Part shown: positions 40,293 through 49,053 of the stretch, one piece after another
Numbering within the stretch: position 1 is the stretch's first letter
Layout of the letters: each line of letters opens with the position of its first letter
NCBI RefSeq assembly: GCF_002080455.1
Contig: NZ_CP020555.1
Location: 7,306,501-7,370,500 of the forward strand
DNA: 64,000 nucleotides
Direction: 5' to 3'
Origin: Streptomyces sp. Sge12
Lineage (GTDB): Bacteria > Actinomycetota > Actinomycetes > Streptomycetales > Streptomycetaceae
The notes under the pieces: generated by a model
Told to the model about the DNA's origin: nothing
Databases searched by the model: none
What the model saw: the letters and a program-made list of their open reading frames with translations, nothing else
Translations under genes and position numbers: made by a program

Positions 40293-41726
40293 TCAGTGAC
40301 CGAAGTCGAACCAGTTGACGTTCACGAAGTCGGCGCTCTGGCCGCTCGTGAAGGTCAGGTAGACGTCGTGGGTGCCCGTGACCGAGGTGATGTTGGCCGG
40401 CACCGTGCGCCAGGTCTGCCAGCCGCCGGTGGAGGCGACCGCGAAGCTGCCGATCGGCGCCGAGGCCGGACTGTCGAGCCGTACCTCGACCAGCCCGCTG
40501 ACCCCGCCGGCCGCGCCGCTGGCCACGCGTCCGTAGAACTGCCGGGCCGGCGCGGAACCGAAGTCGACCCCCCGGAACAGTGCCCAGTCGCCGTTGCCGA
40601 TCGCCGCGAGGTTCTGGCCGCCGCCGCTGTCCGTGGTGGTCTCCTTGGACACGCCCGCGTGGCCGTCGCACGACTCGGCCTGGATCGCGGTGTACGCGTC
40701 GCGATGCCCGGGCGGGGTGGTCGGCGGCGTCGTCGGGGGAGTGGTGGGAGGTGTGCTGCCGCCGGTGGAGCGCAGGACGGACACGTAGTCCACGACCATG
40801 GGGTGCCCGGGCTGGGTGCCCGCGTCGGGGCCGCCGCCGAAGGCGTCCGGGAAGCCGCCGCCCATGGCGACGTTCAGGATGATGAAGTAGCCGTGGTTCG
40901 TGGCGTTGGTCCAGGTCGTCGCGTCCACCTGATTGGCGCGCACGGTATGGAAGTTGAACTCGTCGACGTAGAAGCGCATCTCCTCGACCGCCGTCGACCG
41001 GTCCCACTCGACGGCGTACGTGTGGAAGCCCGCCTGGCAGCTCGCCCCGGGGCAGACGCGCTGGCCGCCGATTCCGGAGGTCTCGTTGCAGGGGCCGCCG
41101 GGTGTCGTACCGCAATGCAGGGTGGCCCAGACGTTGTTGAGGCCCTGGACGTTCTCCATGATGTCGATCTCGCCGATGCCCGGCCAGTTCCACCAGTTGC
41201 CCCGGTAGGGGGCGCCCAGCATCCAGAACGCCGGCCAGTAGCCCTTGGCGGCCGGGCCGCTCACGTTCGGCATCTGGATGCGGGCCTCCGAGCGGAGCTT
41301 GCCGCCCGCCGGGGGCTCGAAGTCGGACCGCCGGGTCTCGACGCGCCCCGACGTCCAGTTGCCGGCGGCGTCCCGGCGCGGGGTGATGCGCAGGTTGCCC
41401 GCGCCGTCGAGGGAGACGTTGGAGGGGTCCGCCGTCATCGTCTCGATCTCGCCCGTACCGAAGTTGGCGGGCCCACCGGGGTAGGAAGTGCCGGTCGTGT
41501 ACTGCCAGTCGGCGGCGTTCACCCCGGAGCCGGCGGGGCCGTCGAAGTCGTCCAGGAACACCCGGGACCAGCCGGTGGGTGCCGGGGGAGCCGCGGCGCT
41601 CGCGGGCAGGGCGACGGCGACGGCCGCGGCGGCTGTCGCGACCACGGCGACGGTGCTGAGCGCGGCTGCGACGGCCCGCCGGACCGTCGGTCGCTTCCTG
41701 CCGGATATGCCGGATATCTCGTGCAT
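40293..41726 (-). CDS. Secreted GH16 beta-glucanase with CBM6
   Basis: A 477-residue secreted glycoside hydrolase. A signal peptide covers about residues 1-45. The GH16 domain (about 50-320) holds the catalytic GIGEIDIMENVQG (E-x-D-x-x-E) and TYAVEWDRSTAVEEMRFYVD; this loop type is usual for endo-beta-1,3-glucanases (laminarinases). A Thr/Pro linker made of a repeated TPPT unit leads to a CBM6 (about 345-477; YTAIQAESCDGHAGVSKE to FVNVNWFDFGH). It should attack fungal or plant beta-glucan. A perfect LacI-type operator lies 65 bp upstream, so repression by a sugar-responsive regulator is likely. Confidence 0.92.
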   Translation of the reverse strand: MHEISGISGRKRPTVRRAVAAALSTVAVVATAAAAVAVALPASAAAPPAPTGWSRVFLDDFDGPAGSGVNAADWQYTTGTSYPGGPANFGTGEIETMTADPSNVSLDGAGNLRITPRRDAAGNWTSGRVETRRSDFEPPAGGKLRSEARIQMPNVSGPAAKGYWPAFWMLGAPYRGNWWNWPGIGEIDIMENVQGLNNVWATLHCGTTPGGPCNETSGIGGQRVCPGASCQAGFHTYAVEWDRSTAVEEMRFYVDEFNFHTVRANQVDATTWTNATNHGYFIILNVAMGGGFPDAFGGGPDAGTQPGHPMVVDYVSVLRSTGGSTPPTTPPTTPPTTPPGHRDAYTAIQAESCDGHAGVSKETTTDSGGGQNLAAIGNGDWALFRGVDFGSAPARQFYGRVASGAAGGVSGLVEVRLDSPASAPIGSFAVASTGGWQTWRTVPANITSVTGTHDVYLTFTSGQSADFVNVNWFDFGH

Positions 41727-41790
41727 GCGTGCCCTCTCTGAAGCGCGCCGAGGCGCGGTGCGGGGGGAAGGGTCAGCGGGTCGGCCGCCT

Positions 41791-41804
41791 TGAGAGCGCT
41801 CTCA
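41791..41804. promoter_or_regulatory. LacI/CebR-type operator TGAGAGCGCTCTCA
   Basis: A perfect 14-bp palindrome 65 bp before the GH16 start. It differs at two symmetrical positions from the CebR site TGGGAGCGCTCCCA that controls cellulose genes in Streptomyces. Confidence 0.75.
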
Positions 41805-42014
41805 GAGCCGCCGCTGGACACTGTCCTCCGCGCCCTCGCGGGGCGTCAAGAGATTGAACCGGCAAAGCGCATACAGGAGAGGGGAGTTCAAGCAGTGAAC
41901 ACGGGGAGCCCCGGCCGACGGTCGAGACGACAACCAGGGGCCCGTGCCGCCGCCTCCCGCCGATCGGCGGTCGCAACGGCACGGCCTCACCCGTCCGGAC
42001 CAACCCGCCGTGTC

Positions 42015-42233
42015 TCACGGCGGCGGCCCGATCACCTCTTCGGCCCCGGGCAGGTCGTGCACCGAGGCCGCCGTCCCGGTGAGCGGCAGCAGACCGGCCA
42101 ACGGGCACGGTACGGGCATCTCGTGGTCCACCTCCCACTGCCCGACGGTGTTCCCGCCGACATGGTCCGTGGTGCAGACGGCGTACAGGTTGCCGGCGCA
42201 GCCCCGGCACAGCAGCGGCCGGTGACCGCTCAT
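42015..42233 (-). CDS. Small cysteine-containing hypothetical protein
   Basis: A 72-residue frame with Streptomyces-like coding character: MSGHRPLLCRGCAGNLYAVC and later HEMPVPCPLAGLLPL. The CxxC plus a downstream Cys could bind a metal. I do not recognise it. The ATG at 42233 lacks a strong ribosome site and the frame remains open upstream, so both start and reality are uncertain. It is divergent from the carboxylase epsilon gene. Confidence 0.45.
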   Translation of the reverse strand: MSGHRPLLCRGCAGNLYAVCTTDHVGGNTVGQWEVDHEMPVPCPLAGLLPLTGTAASVHDLPGAEEVIGPPP

Positions 42234-42454
42234 CACGGCCGGTCCGGCGTGCCGCTCGCGGCACGCTCTTGTAGCGTCGGTCGCGACAGGACTCCCGGTG
42301 ATCCGACCGGAGTCCACCGGCCGGTTCGCGTCTGCGGAACACGTCCCGTCAGCGCGCCGAGCCACCCGTGTGCCGCCCGCGCCGGAGCCGAGCCGGTCCG
42401 CCCCTCGCGAAGCGACCGGGCGCACGCGCAGCCCCCGTGAGAGAGGCCGTGCCG

Positions 42455-42670
42455 ATGTCGAAGGATGTCCCGATAGCGAGCCTGCTGCGTGTGGAGCGGG
42501 GCGTCGCCGCCCCCGAGGAACTGGCCGCGATCGCGGTCGTCGTCGCGTGTTACGCCGGGCGGAGCGCCGCCGGCCGGGACACGGCCGGCGGGTCGGGGTC
42601 CGCAAGCGCCCGCCGGCGTACGGCCCTCGCCGCCGCCGGCTGCTGGGCGGGTTGCTGGGCCTGCCGCTGA
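42455..42670 (+). CDS. Acyl-CoA carboxylase epsilon subunit
   Basis: A 71-residue protein of the actinobacterial acyl-CoA carboxylase epsilon family. The signature is LLRVERGVAAPEELAAIAVVVACYAG, in which the PEELAA helix binds the beta (carboxyltransferase) subunit. Epsilon stimulates acetyl/propionyl-CoA carboxylation, giving malonyl- or methylmalonyl-CoA. It normally sits beside the beta-subunit gene; here it is alone next to the spore-pigment polyketide genes, which need malonyl-CoA. GAGAGG precedes the ATG at 42455 (or a GTG at 42449). A strong hairpin follows. The C-terminus is unusual in carrying two Cys-Trp pairs. Confidence 0.72.
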   Translation: MSKDVPIASLLRVERGVAAPEELAAIAVVVACYAGRSAAGRDTAGGSGSASARRRTALAAAGCWAGCWACR

Positions 42671-42674
42671 ACCC

Positions 42675-42706
42675 CTTCCGCCGGCCGCACGCACGGCCGG
42701 CGGAAG
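42675..42706. terminator. Bidirectional terminator hairpin
   Basis: A perfect 13-bp stem (42675-42687 with 42694-42706) with a 6-base loop, between the convergent epsilon-subunit and FAD-hydroxylase genes. Confidence 0.85.
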
Positions 42707-42720
42707 CGGTGCCGAGGTGG

Positions 42721-44352
42721 TCACGCCCGGCGCAGCACCGTCGAGAGGACCTCGCGCAGCGTGGCCGGAACATCGGCCACCGCGCCCTCGGAACGCCAGG
42801 CCACGAACCCGTCCGGGCGTACGAGCACGGCGCCCTGGGCGCTCATCGCGTGGGCCTCCGTCCAGTCGGTACGTCCGTCCTGGACCAGGTCCACATCCGG
42901 CCCGGCGCCGATCGTGTACGCCTCCAGCCGCACCGACAGCTCCGTGGCAACCTGCTTCGCGGCCGCCTGCCACGGCGTACCCGCACCGCTGAGCAGCACG
43001 AACGAGCGCTCGTAGAGATCCAGCGTGGAGACCCGCTCACCGTCCTTGACCACCCACATGTGCGGGGCCCGGGTGCCGGTGTCGCCGACGAGGCGCAGGT
43101 TCTCCGGGATGACCGGCCGGTCGGGCTCGCCGCCGACGAGCGCGCCCGTCGGGTAGCAGTAGCCCATGGCCGTGGTGAGGACCCCGCTGCCCGGCCCGCC
43201 GCCCATGGTCGGCGGCGGCGCGTAGCCCGGGTGGCTGTGCTCCGCCGAACGGGCGGACGCCCGCTCACTCGTGGCCCTGGCCACCGGCAGCCGTTCGGCC
43301 TCGTAGCTGTCGAGCAGCTCGATGCCGGCGGAGCCCTCCAGGACCGCGGCGATCTTCCACGCCAGGTTGTGCGCGTCCTGGATGCCCGTGTTGGAGCCGA
43401 ACGCCCCGGTGGGCGACATCTCGTGGGCCGCGTCCCCGGCCAGGAACACCCGTCCGGACGAATAGCGCAGCGCCACCCGTTCGGCCGCGTGCCACGGCGC
43501 CTTGCCACCGATCTCCACGTCCAGGTCGGGTACGCCGATCGCGTCGCGGATCTGGTCCACGCACCGCTCGTCGGTGAAGTCCTCCAGGGTCTCGCCCTGC
43601 TCCGGGTGCCACGGGGCGTGGAAGACCCACTGGGTCTTGTTGTCCACCGGCAGCAGCGCGCCGTCCGCTCCCGGGCGCATCAGGTAGCAGACGATGAACC
43701 GCAGGTCACCCAGTACCTCGACGAGCTTCTCCGAGCGGAAGGTGACGCTCACGTTGTGGAACAGCTCGCCGTTGCCCGTCTGGGGGATCCGCAGCTGCTC
43801 CCTGACGGGGCTGCGCGGGCCGTCCGCGGCGATCAGGAAGTCGGCGCGCACGTTGATGTGCTCGCCGGTCTCCCGGTCCTTGACCACGGCGTTCACCCCC
43901 GTGGCGTCCTGGTCGAAGCTCATCAGCTCGGTGGCGAAGCGGACGTCGGCGCCCAGCTCGCGGCTCTGTTCGGCCAGCACCGGCTCGATGTTGTTCTGGC
44001 TGCACAGGCACCAGCCGGTCGGACTGAAGCGGGCCAGCGCCCCGGCCGGATCGATCGACTTGATCAGCCAGTTGTGGTCGCCGTCGGTCAGCGACCGCGC
44101 CTGCAGAATGCCCTGCGTTCCCTCCAGTACGGACGCCGCCCGGCGGATCGCGCGCTCCGCCCCTGCCGTGCGGAACAGCTCCATGGTCCGGGCGTTGATG
44201 CCACGGCCCCGCGGGTGTGCGGAGGTGCCGGAGTGCTTCTCGACCAGCAGGTGCCTCACTCCGTGGCGGCTCAGGAAAAGCGAGGTGGACAGGCCCACGA
44301 GGGAGCCGCCCACGACGAGAACCGGTACGCGAACATCGGCGTTGTCTTCCAT
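42721..44352 (-). CDS. whiE ORFVIII: FAD-dependent aromatic hydroxylase, spore-pigment type (whiE ORFVIII-like)
   Basis: A 543-residue flavin monooxygenase. The N-terminal dinucleotide site VPVLVVGGSLVGLSTSLFLS is followed by PRGRGINARTMELFR, the DG motif FLIAADGPRSPVREQL, and GRVFLAGDAAHEMSPTGAFG near residue 297. The C-terminal thioredoxin-like domain of the polyketide hydroxylase class ends the chain. It should oxidise the aromatic pigment polyketide using NAD(P)H. It is transcribed away from the polyketide operon across a 275-bp promoter region, exactly as the last whiE gene is in known spore-pigment clusters. AGGAG precedes the ATG at 44352. Confidence 0.88.
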   Translation of the reverse strand: MEDNADVRVPVLVVGGSLVGLSTSLFLSRHGVRHLLVEKHSGTSAHPRGRGINARTMELFRTAGAERAIRRAASVLEGTQGILQARSLTDGDHNWLIKSIDPAGALARFSPTGWCLCSQNNIEPVLAEQSRELGADVRFATELMSFDQDATGVNAVVKDRETGEHINVRADFLIAADGPRSPVREQLRIPQTGNGELFHNVSVTFRSEKLVEVLGDLRFIVCYLMRPGADGALLPVDNKTQWVFHAPWHPEQGETLEDFTDERCVDQIRDAIGVPDLDVEIGGKAPWHAAERVALRYSSGRVFLAGDAAHEMSPTGAFGSNTGIQDAHNLAWKIAAVLEGSAGIELLDSYEAERLPVARATSERASARSAEHSHPGYAPPPTMGGGPGSGVLTTAMGYCYPTGALVGGEPDRPVIPENLRLVGDTGTRAPHMWVVKDGERVSTLDLYERSFVLLSGAGTPWQAAAKQVATELSVRLEAYTIGAGPDVDLVQDGRTDWTEAHAMSAQGAVLVRPDGFVAWRSEGAVADVPATLREVLSTVLRRA

Positions 44353-44627
44353 CAGCTGCGGGCTCCTGTTTTCTGTGTGGGGGAGTGGAGTCTTTATGCC
44401 CCCGATCCGCGATGAGGCCCAGTTGATTCGCCGGTTGTCACCCGCTTGATCCGGACATGTAGCGGTACGTCCCCACCCGGACGACGATGAGCGACAGCGG
44501 CTCCCCCTGAGACGCGCCGGCCTGCCGTTCCCCATTCAGGCGGCCGCCGGCCCGGGCGGACGCCACCGGTGACGGACGAGGGGTCCGTACGCGATGGATC
44601 TCCACCCCCTCATGAAGGAGTGAGTAG
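44353..44627. promoter_or_regulatory. Divergent promoter region of the spore-pigment cluster
   Basis: 275 bp without a gene between the FAD hydroxylase (-) and ORFI (+). In known whiE clusters both promoters here are developmentally controlled, the hydroxylase one by the late sigma factor SigF. I see no unambiguous -10/-35 pair; AT-richer patches lie near 44370-44400 and 44425-44440. Confidence 0.55.
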
Positions 44628-45725
44628 ATGACAACCACCCTGTCCGAACGGGTGTCGCAGTCAGCCTTCGACGGCTCCATGCTCCGGGTCGTCCTGCTGA
44701 TGGATCTCCACGAGGGGACCCAGCAGCAGTTCTTCGAGGCGTACGAACAGCTCCGCCACGACATCGCGTCGGTTCCGGGCCACATCAGCGATCAGCTGTG
44801 CCAGTCCTTCGAGAATCCCTCCCAATGGCTCATCACCAGCGAGTGGGAGAGCGCGCCGCAGTACCTCGCATGGGTCAACAGCGAGCACCACGCCGAACAG
44901 GTGAAGCCGCTCGGCGCCTGCGCCCGCGCCATGCGGCCGCTCAAGTTCACCGTCCTGCGGGAGACCGGCCGGGGCTACGACCAGGCGGCCCGCCCGGCCT
45001 CCGCCCGGCTGCAGGACGCCCCCCGGCTGGGCGCGGGCATCGTGCGCCACGCCCTGACCTTCACCGTCAAGCCGGGCAGCGAGAAGGAGGTCGCGTCGAT
45101 CCTCTCCAGCTACGCCTCGCCGGAAGCCCGGGTCGACGACCACACCCGGCTCTGCCGGACCTCGCTGTTCATGCACGGCAACCGGGTCGTGCGCACGGTC
45201 GAGGTCCAGGGCGACCTGATGGCGGCGCTGCGCCACGTCTCCGAGCAGCCCGGGGTCCGGGCCGCGGAGGAGGCGCTCAACCCGCACCTGGAGAAGGACC
45301 GGAACCTGAACGACCCGGAGTCCGCCCGCATGTTCTTCATGCGCGCCGCGCTCCCGGCGGTCCACCACATCGCCGCACCCGAGCCCGAGTCCGCCGAAGT
45401 GCAGCGGCACGCGCTCTTCTACCCGGCCAAGCCCGGCTGCGGAGCGGCCCTGGCCAAGTTCCTGGCCCGGCAGGACGAGGCGGCCGCGAAGCACCCGGCC
45501 AGCCCCGTCCGGAGCAGCAGCATCTTCCAGCGCGACGACATCGTCGTCCGACTCATCGACGTCCGCGGCCCGCTCGACGCCGAGCCGGAGACCACCTTCG
45601 GCATCTCGGGACCGCGCAAGGCGGCGGTACTCGAACGGCTGACGGTCCGGGCCGGCAAGCGGGCCCGCCCGGCGGACCACACGATGAAGCTGATCACCGA
45701 CCGGCGGGCACCCGCGAAGTCCTGA
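44628..45725 (+). CDS. whiE ORFI: SchA/CurD-like spore-pigment protein (whiE ORFI-like)
   Basis: A 365-residue protein combining an antibiotic-biosynthesis-monooxygenase-like ferredoxin fold at the N-terminus (LRVVLLMDLHEGTQQQFFEAYEQ, residues 19-100) with a SchA/CurD domain (HALTFTVKPGSEKEV and HALFYPAKPGCGAAL repeats, about 140-350). The two HAL-F repeats suggest an internal duplication of dimeric alpha-beta barrel units. It is the first gene of spore-pigment operons; its exact role in folding or tailoring the polyketide is not established. AAGGAG directly upstream fits the ATG. Confidence 0.85.
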   Translation: MTTTLSERVSQSAFDGSMLRVVLLMDLHEGTQQQFFEAYEQLRHDIASVPGHISDQLCQSFENPSQWLITSEWESAPQYLAWVNSEHHAEQVKPLGACARAMRPLKFTVLRETGRGYDQAARPASARLQDAPRLGAGIVRHALTFTVKPGSEKEVASILSSYASPEARVDDHTRLCRTSLFMHGNRVVRTVEVQGDLMAALRHVSEQPGVRAAEEALNPHLEKDRNLNDPESARMFFMRAALPAVHHIAAPEPESAEVQRHALFYPAKPGCGAALAKFLARQDEAAAKHPASPVRSSSIFQRDDIVVRLIDVRGPLDAEPETTFGISGPRKAAVLERLTVRAGKRARPADHTMKLITDRRAPAKS

Positions 45726-45844
45726 GCCCCCGGCCCGGCCGCCGCCGGCTCCACCCGGTCCACGCCACCACGCTCCATCCCCGTCCCCGTCCCGTCCCAT
45801 TCCAGCCGCAGCCAGGCTCTCCCCATACGCAGGAGGAACCCGCC

Positions 45845-46288
45845 ATGACCAAACAGCCCCCACGCATCGTGGACCTCAGCGAGACGCCCCCCAACCGCCG
45901 CCGCGGCGGTGACCTGCGGGCGGTGCTCACCCCGACCTCCGTGGGTTCCACCAGCGGGTTCATGGGCCTGGCGATCATGGCCCCCGGGGAGTCCATCGCC
46001 GAGCACTACCACCCGTACTCCGAGGAGTTCGTGTACGTGGTCAGCGGCCGCCTCGAGGTCGACCTCGACGGCGAGGCCCACCCGCTGCGCACCGACCAGG
46101 GCCTGCTGGTCCCGCTGAACGTGCGCCACCGGTTCCGCAACGTCGGGGACACCGAGGCCCGCATGGTCTTCCACCTCGGGCCGCTGGCCCCGCGGCCCGA
46201 GCTCGGGCACGTGGACACCGAACAGGCCCCGCACCCGGAGGGCACCGCGTGGGAGCAGCCCCCGGACCGCACGGGAGCGGTCTCGTGA
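45845..46288 (+). CDS. whiE ORFII: Cupin protein of the spore-pigment operon (whiE ORFII-like)
   Basis: A 147-residue single cupin. Motif 1 is GESIAEHYHPYSEEFVYVVSGRLEVDLDG (His-His-Glu) and motif 2 is VPLNVRHRFRNVGD. It probably binds a divalent metal and may act as a cyclase or oxygenase on the nascent polyketide, as proposed for the SchB/CurC group. CAGGAGGA precedes the ATG at 45845, and the stop overlaps the next start as GTGA. Confidence 0.88.
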   Translation: MTKQPPRIVDLSETPPNRRRGGDLRAVLTPTSVGSTSGFMGLAIMAPGESIAEHYHPYSEEFVYVVSGRLEVDLDGEAHPLRTDQGLLVPLNVRHRFRNVGDTEARMVFHLGPLAPRPELGHVDTEQAPHPEGTAWEQPPDRTGAVS

Positions 46289-47556
46289 CCCCCCGGCGGG
46301 TGGCCGTCACCGGAGTCGGTGTCGTCGCACCCGGCGGGATCGGGGTCCGCGACTTCTGGGACCTGCTCTCCAACGGCCGTACGGCGACGCGCGGCATCAC
46401 CCTCTTCGACCCGACCGGGTTCCGCTCCCGGATAGCCGCCGAGGTCGACTTCGACCCGGCCGCGCACGGCCTCGAACCGGGCGAGGCGGACCGGGCGGAC
46501 CGGTACATCCAGTTCGCCCTGGTCGCCGCCCGGGAGGCGGTGAAGGACGCGGGACTCGACCTCACCACGGACGAGGCCTGGCGGACCGGAGTCTCCCTCG
46601 GCACGGCCGTCGGCGGCACCACCCGTCTGGAGCACGACTACGTCGCCGTGAGCCAGTCCGGCTCCTGGTGGGACGTGGACCACAAGCGGGCCGGCCCCTT
46701 CCTGCACCGGGCGTTCACCCCCGCCACCCTCGCCTCCGCCGTTGCGGAGCAGACGGGTGCGCGGGGCCCGGTCCAGACCGTCTCCACCGGCTGCACCTCG
46801 GGGCTCGACGCCATCGGGTACGCCGTCCACTCCATCGCGGAGGGCCGGATGGACGTGTGCATCGCCGGCGCGTCCGATTCACCCATATCGCCGATCACGG
46901 TGGCCTGTTTCGACGCCATCAAGGCGACCTCGCCGAACAACGACGACCCGGCCCACGCCTCCCGGCCGTTCGACGCCGACCGGGACGGGTTCGTCCTCGG
47001 CGAGGGCGGAGCCGTCCTCGTACTCGAAGAGCTGGAACACGCCCGCGCCCGCGGTGCGACCGTCTACTGCGAGATCGGCGGCTACGCCACCTTCGGCAAC
47101 GCCCACCACATGACCGGGCTGACCGCCGAGGGCCTGGAGATGGCCCGGGCCATCGAAACCGCCCTCGCCCAGGCCGGCGTCGCCGCCGACGAGATCGACT
47201 ACGTCAACGCGCACGGCTCCGGCACCAAGCAGAACGACCGCCACGAGACCGCGGCGGTCAAGCGGGTCCTGGGCGACCACGCCTACAAGACGCCGATGAC
47301 CTCCATCAAATCCATGGTGGGGCACTCCCTCGGCGCGATCGGCGCGATCGAACTCGCGGCCTGCGTACTCGCCATGACCCACCAGGTGGTACCGCCGACG
47401 GCGAACTACGAGACGCCCGACCCCGAGTGCGACCTGGACTACGTACCCCGTGTCGCCCGCGCCCGGAAGCTGAGCAGCGTCCTGTCGGTGGGCAGCGGAT
47501 TCGGCGGCTTCCAGTCCGCCGTGGTCATGACCCGGCCGAAGGAGGAGGTCTCGTGA
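46285..47556 (+). CDS. whiE ORFIII: Type II PKS ketosynthase alpha (whiE ORFIII-like)
   Basis: A 423-residue beta-ketoacyl synthase. The active-site cysteine is in VSTGCTSGLDAIGYA (near residue 171). The histidines are in VNAHGSGTKQNDRHET (near 311) and SMVGHSLGAIGAIE (near 348). With the CLF it extends a malonyl-ACP chain, forming the long polyketide backbone of the spore pigment. GTG 46285 overlaps the cupin stop; the gene overlaps the CLF start in the same manner, so KS and CLF are translationally coupled, as is general for type II systems. Confidence 0.95.
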   Translation: MTPRRVAVTGVGVVAPGGIGVRDFWDLLSNGRTATRGITLFDPTGFRSRIAAEVDFDPAAHGLEPGEADRADRYIQFALVAAREAVKDAGLDLTTDEAWRTGVSLGTAVGGTTRLEHDYVAVSQSGSWWDVDHKRAGPFLHRAFTPATLASAVAEQTGARGPVQTVSTGCTSGLDAIGYAVHSIAEGRMDVCIAGASDSPISPITVACFDAIKATSPNNDDPAHASRPFDADRDGFVLGEGGAVLVLEELEHARARGATVYCEIGGYATFGNAHHMTGLTAEGLEMARAIETALAQAGVAADEIDYVNAHGSGTKQNDRHETAAVKRVLGDHAYKTPMTSIKSMVGHSLGAIGAIELAACVLAMTHQVVPPTANYETPDPECDLDYVPRVARARKLSSVLSVGSGFGGFQSAVVMTRPKEEVS

Positions 47557-48779
47557 CCAGCCGTACGGTCATCACGGGCATCGGGGTCGTCGCGCCCAAC
47601 GGCGTGGGCGCCGACGCCTTCTGGAAGGCGACCCAGTCCGGGGTCAGCGTGCTGGACCGGGTCACCAGGGCGGGCTGCGAGCACCTGCCGCTGCGCGTCG
47701 CGGGTGAGGTCCGGGGCTTCGACCCCGGCGCCATGGTCGAGGACCGCTTCCTCGTCCAGACCGACCGCTTCACCCACCACGCCCTCGCCGCGGCGGACCT
47801 CGCCCTGGAGGACGCCCGGCTCGGCCGGGCCGACTACGAGGGCGACCCCTTCTCCGTGGGCGTCGTCACCGCCGCCGGATCCGGCGGCGGTGAGTTCGGC
47901 CAGCGCGAGCTCCAGCACCTCTGGGAGCAGGGGCCGCGCTTCGTGGGCCCGTACCAGTCGATCGCCTGGTTCTACGCCGCGAGCACCGGCCAGATCTCCA
48001 TCCGGCGCGGGCTCAAGGGCCCCTGCGGGGTCGTGTGCAGCGACGAGGCCGGCGGCCTCGACGCCTTCGCGCATGCCGAACGGGCGATCCGCCAGGGCAG
48101 CCGGGCCATGCTCGTCGGGGCCACGGAGGCACCCCTCGCGCCGTACTCCATCGTCTGCCAGCTGGAGTACGAGGGGCTGAGCACCCAGGACGATCCCGAA
48201 CGCGCCTACCGGCCGTTCACCGACAAGGCCTGCGGGTTCGTCCCCGCCGAGGGCGGCGCGATGTTCCTCGTCGAGGACGAGGACGAGGCCCGCCGCCGCG
48301 GCGCCACCGTACGAGCCGTCCTGGCCGGCCACGCCGCGACCTTCACCGGCACCCGGCGACGGGACGTGGCCGGCGAGGGACTGGCCCACGCCATCCGCGG
48401 CGCCCTCCGGGAGGCCGACTGCGCACCCGAGGAGATCGACGTCGTCTTCGCCGACGCCACCGGGACCCCGGAGGCCGATGCCGCCGAGGCGGCGGCCATC
48501 GCCGACGCCCTCGGCGCGTACGGGCGGAAGGTGCCGGTCACGGCGCCCAAGTCCGGTACCGGCAGGGCCTACTGCGCGGCGCCCTCGCTGGACACGGCGG
48601 CCGCGGCCCTGGCGCTGGAGCACGGCGTCGTCCCCCCGACCCCGAACGTCTACGACGTGTGCCACGACCTCGACGTGGTGACGGGCAGCGCCCGCACCGC
48701 GGAGCTGCGCACCGCGCTCGTGCTGAGCCGGGGCCGGATGGGGTCGAACTCGGCGCTCGTCGTCCGCAAGGGCTCGTAG
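47553..48779 (+). CDS. whiE ORFIV: Type II PKS chain-length factor (KS beta; whiE ORFIV-like)
   Basis: A 408-residue KS-like protein lacking the nucleophile: where KS alpha has TGCTSGLD this protein reads SDEAGGLDAFAHAE (near residue 163), so Cys is replaced by Glu. Most CLFs carry Gln at this point. CLF pairs with KS alpha and sets chain length. The rest (GVVTAAGSGGGEFGQREL, RPFTDKACGFVPAEGGAM) follows the family. It starts at GTG 47553 within the KS alpha stop, with GGAGGAGG upstream. Confidence 0.93.
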   Translation: MTSRTVITGIGVVAPNGVGADAFWKATQSGVSVLDRVTRAGCEHLPLRVAGEVRGFDPGAMVEDRFLVQTDRFTHHALAAADLALEDARLGRADYEGDPFSVGVVTAAGSGGGEFGQRELQHLWEQGPRFVGPYQSIAWFYAASTGQISIRRGLKGPCGVVCSDEAGGLDAFAHAERAIRQGSRAMLVGATEAPLAPYSIVCQLEYEGLSTQDDPERAYRPFTDKACGFVPAEGGAMFLVEDEDEARRRGATVRAVLAGHAATFTGTRRRDVAGEGLAHAIRGALREADCAPEEIDVVFADATGTPEADAAEAAAIADALGAYGRKVPVTAPKSGTGRAYCAAPSLDTAAAALALEHGVVPPTPNVYDVCHDLDVVTGSARTAELRTALVLSRGRMGSNSALVVRKGS

Positions 48780-48797
48780 GAAGAAGGGAGAACAGGG

Positions 48798-49052
48798 ATG
48801 TCCGACCGGCTGACCCTGGAGGAACTGGCCGTCCTGATGAAGAAGGCCGGTATCACCGTCGATCCCACCGAGCTGGCGAGCCGTCCGCACTCCGCCTTCG
48901 ACGAGTACGGCCTCGATTCGCTGGGCCTGCTCGGGATCGTCGGCGAACTGGAGAACCGGCGCGGGCGGGCCCTGCCCACCCACGCCGACCGCTGCAAGAC
49001 CCCCGGGGAATTCCTCGACCTCGTCAACCACAGTCTGATGACCGGAGCCTGA
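48798..49052 (+). CDS. whiE ORFV: Acyl carrier protein (whiE ORFV-like)
   Basis: An 84-residue ACP. The phosphopantetheine serine lies in EYGLDSLGLLGIVGELE (Ser near residue 41). It carries the growing polyketide for the KS/CLF pair. GAAGGGAG precedes the ATG, 18 bp after the CLF stop; the cyclase start follows its stop by 1 bp. Confidence 0.94.
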   Translation: MSDRLTLEELAVLMKKAGITVDPTELASRPHSAFDEYGLDSLGLLGIVGELENRRGRALPTHADRCKTPGEFLDLVNHSLMTGA

Positions 49053-49053
49053 G

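Noticed and set aside
42298..44415. A 705-residue plus-strand open frame opposite the FAD hydroxylase
   Set aside because: It is a GC-driven antisense shadow; the minus-strand frame has full flavoprotein motifs.
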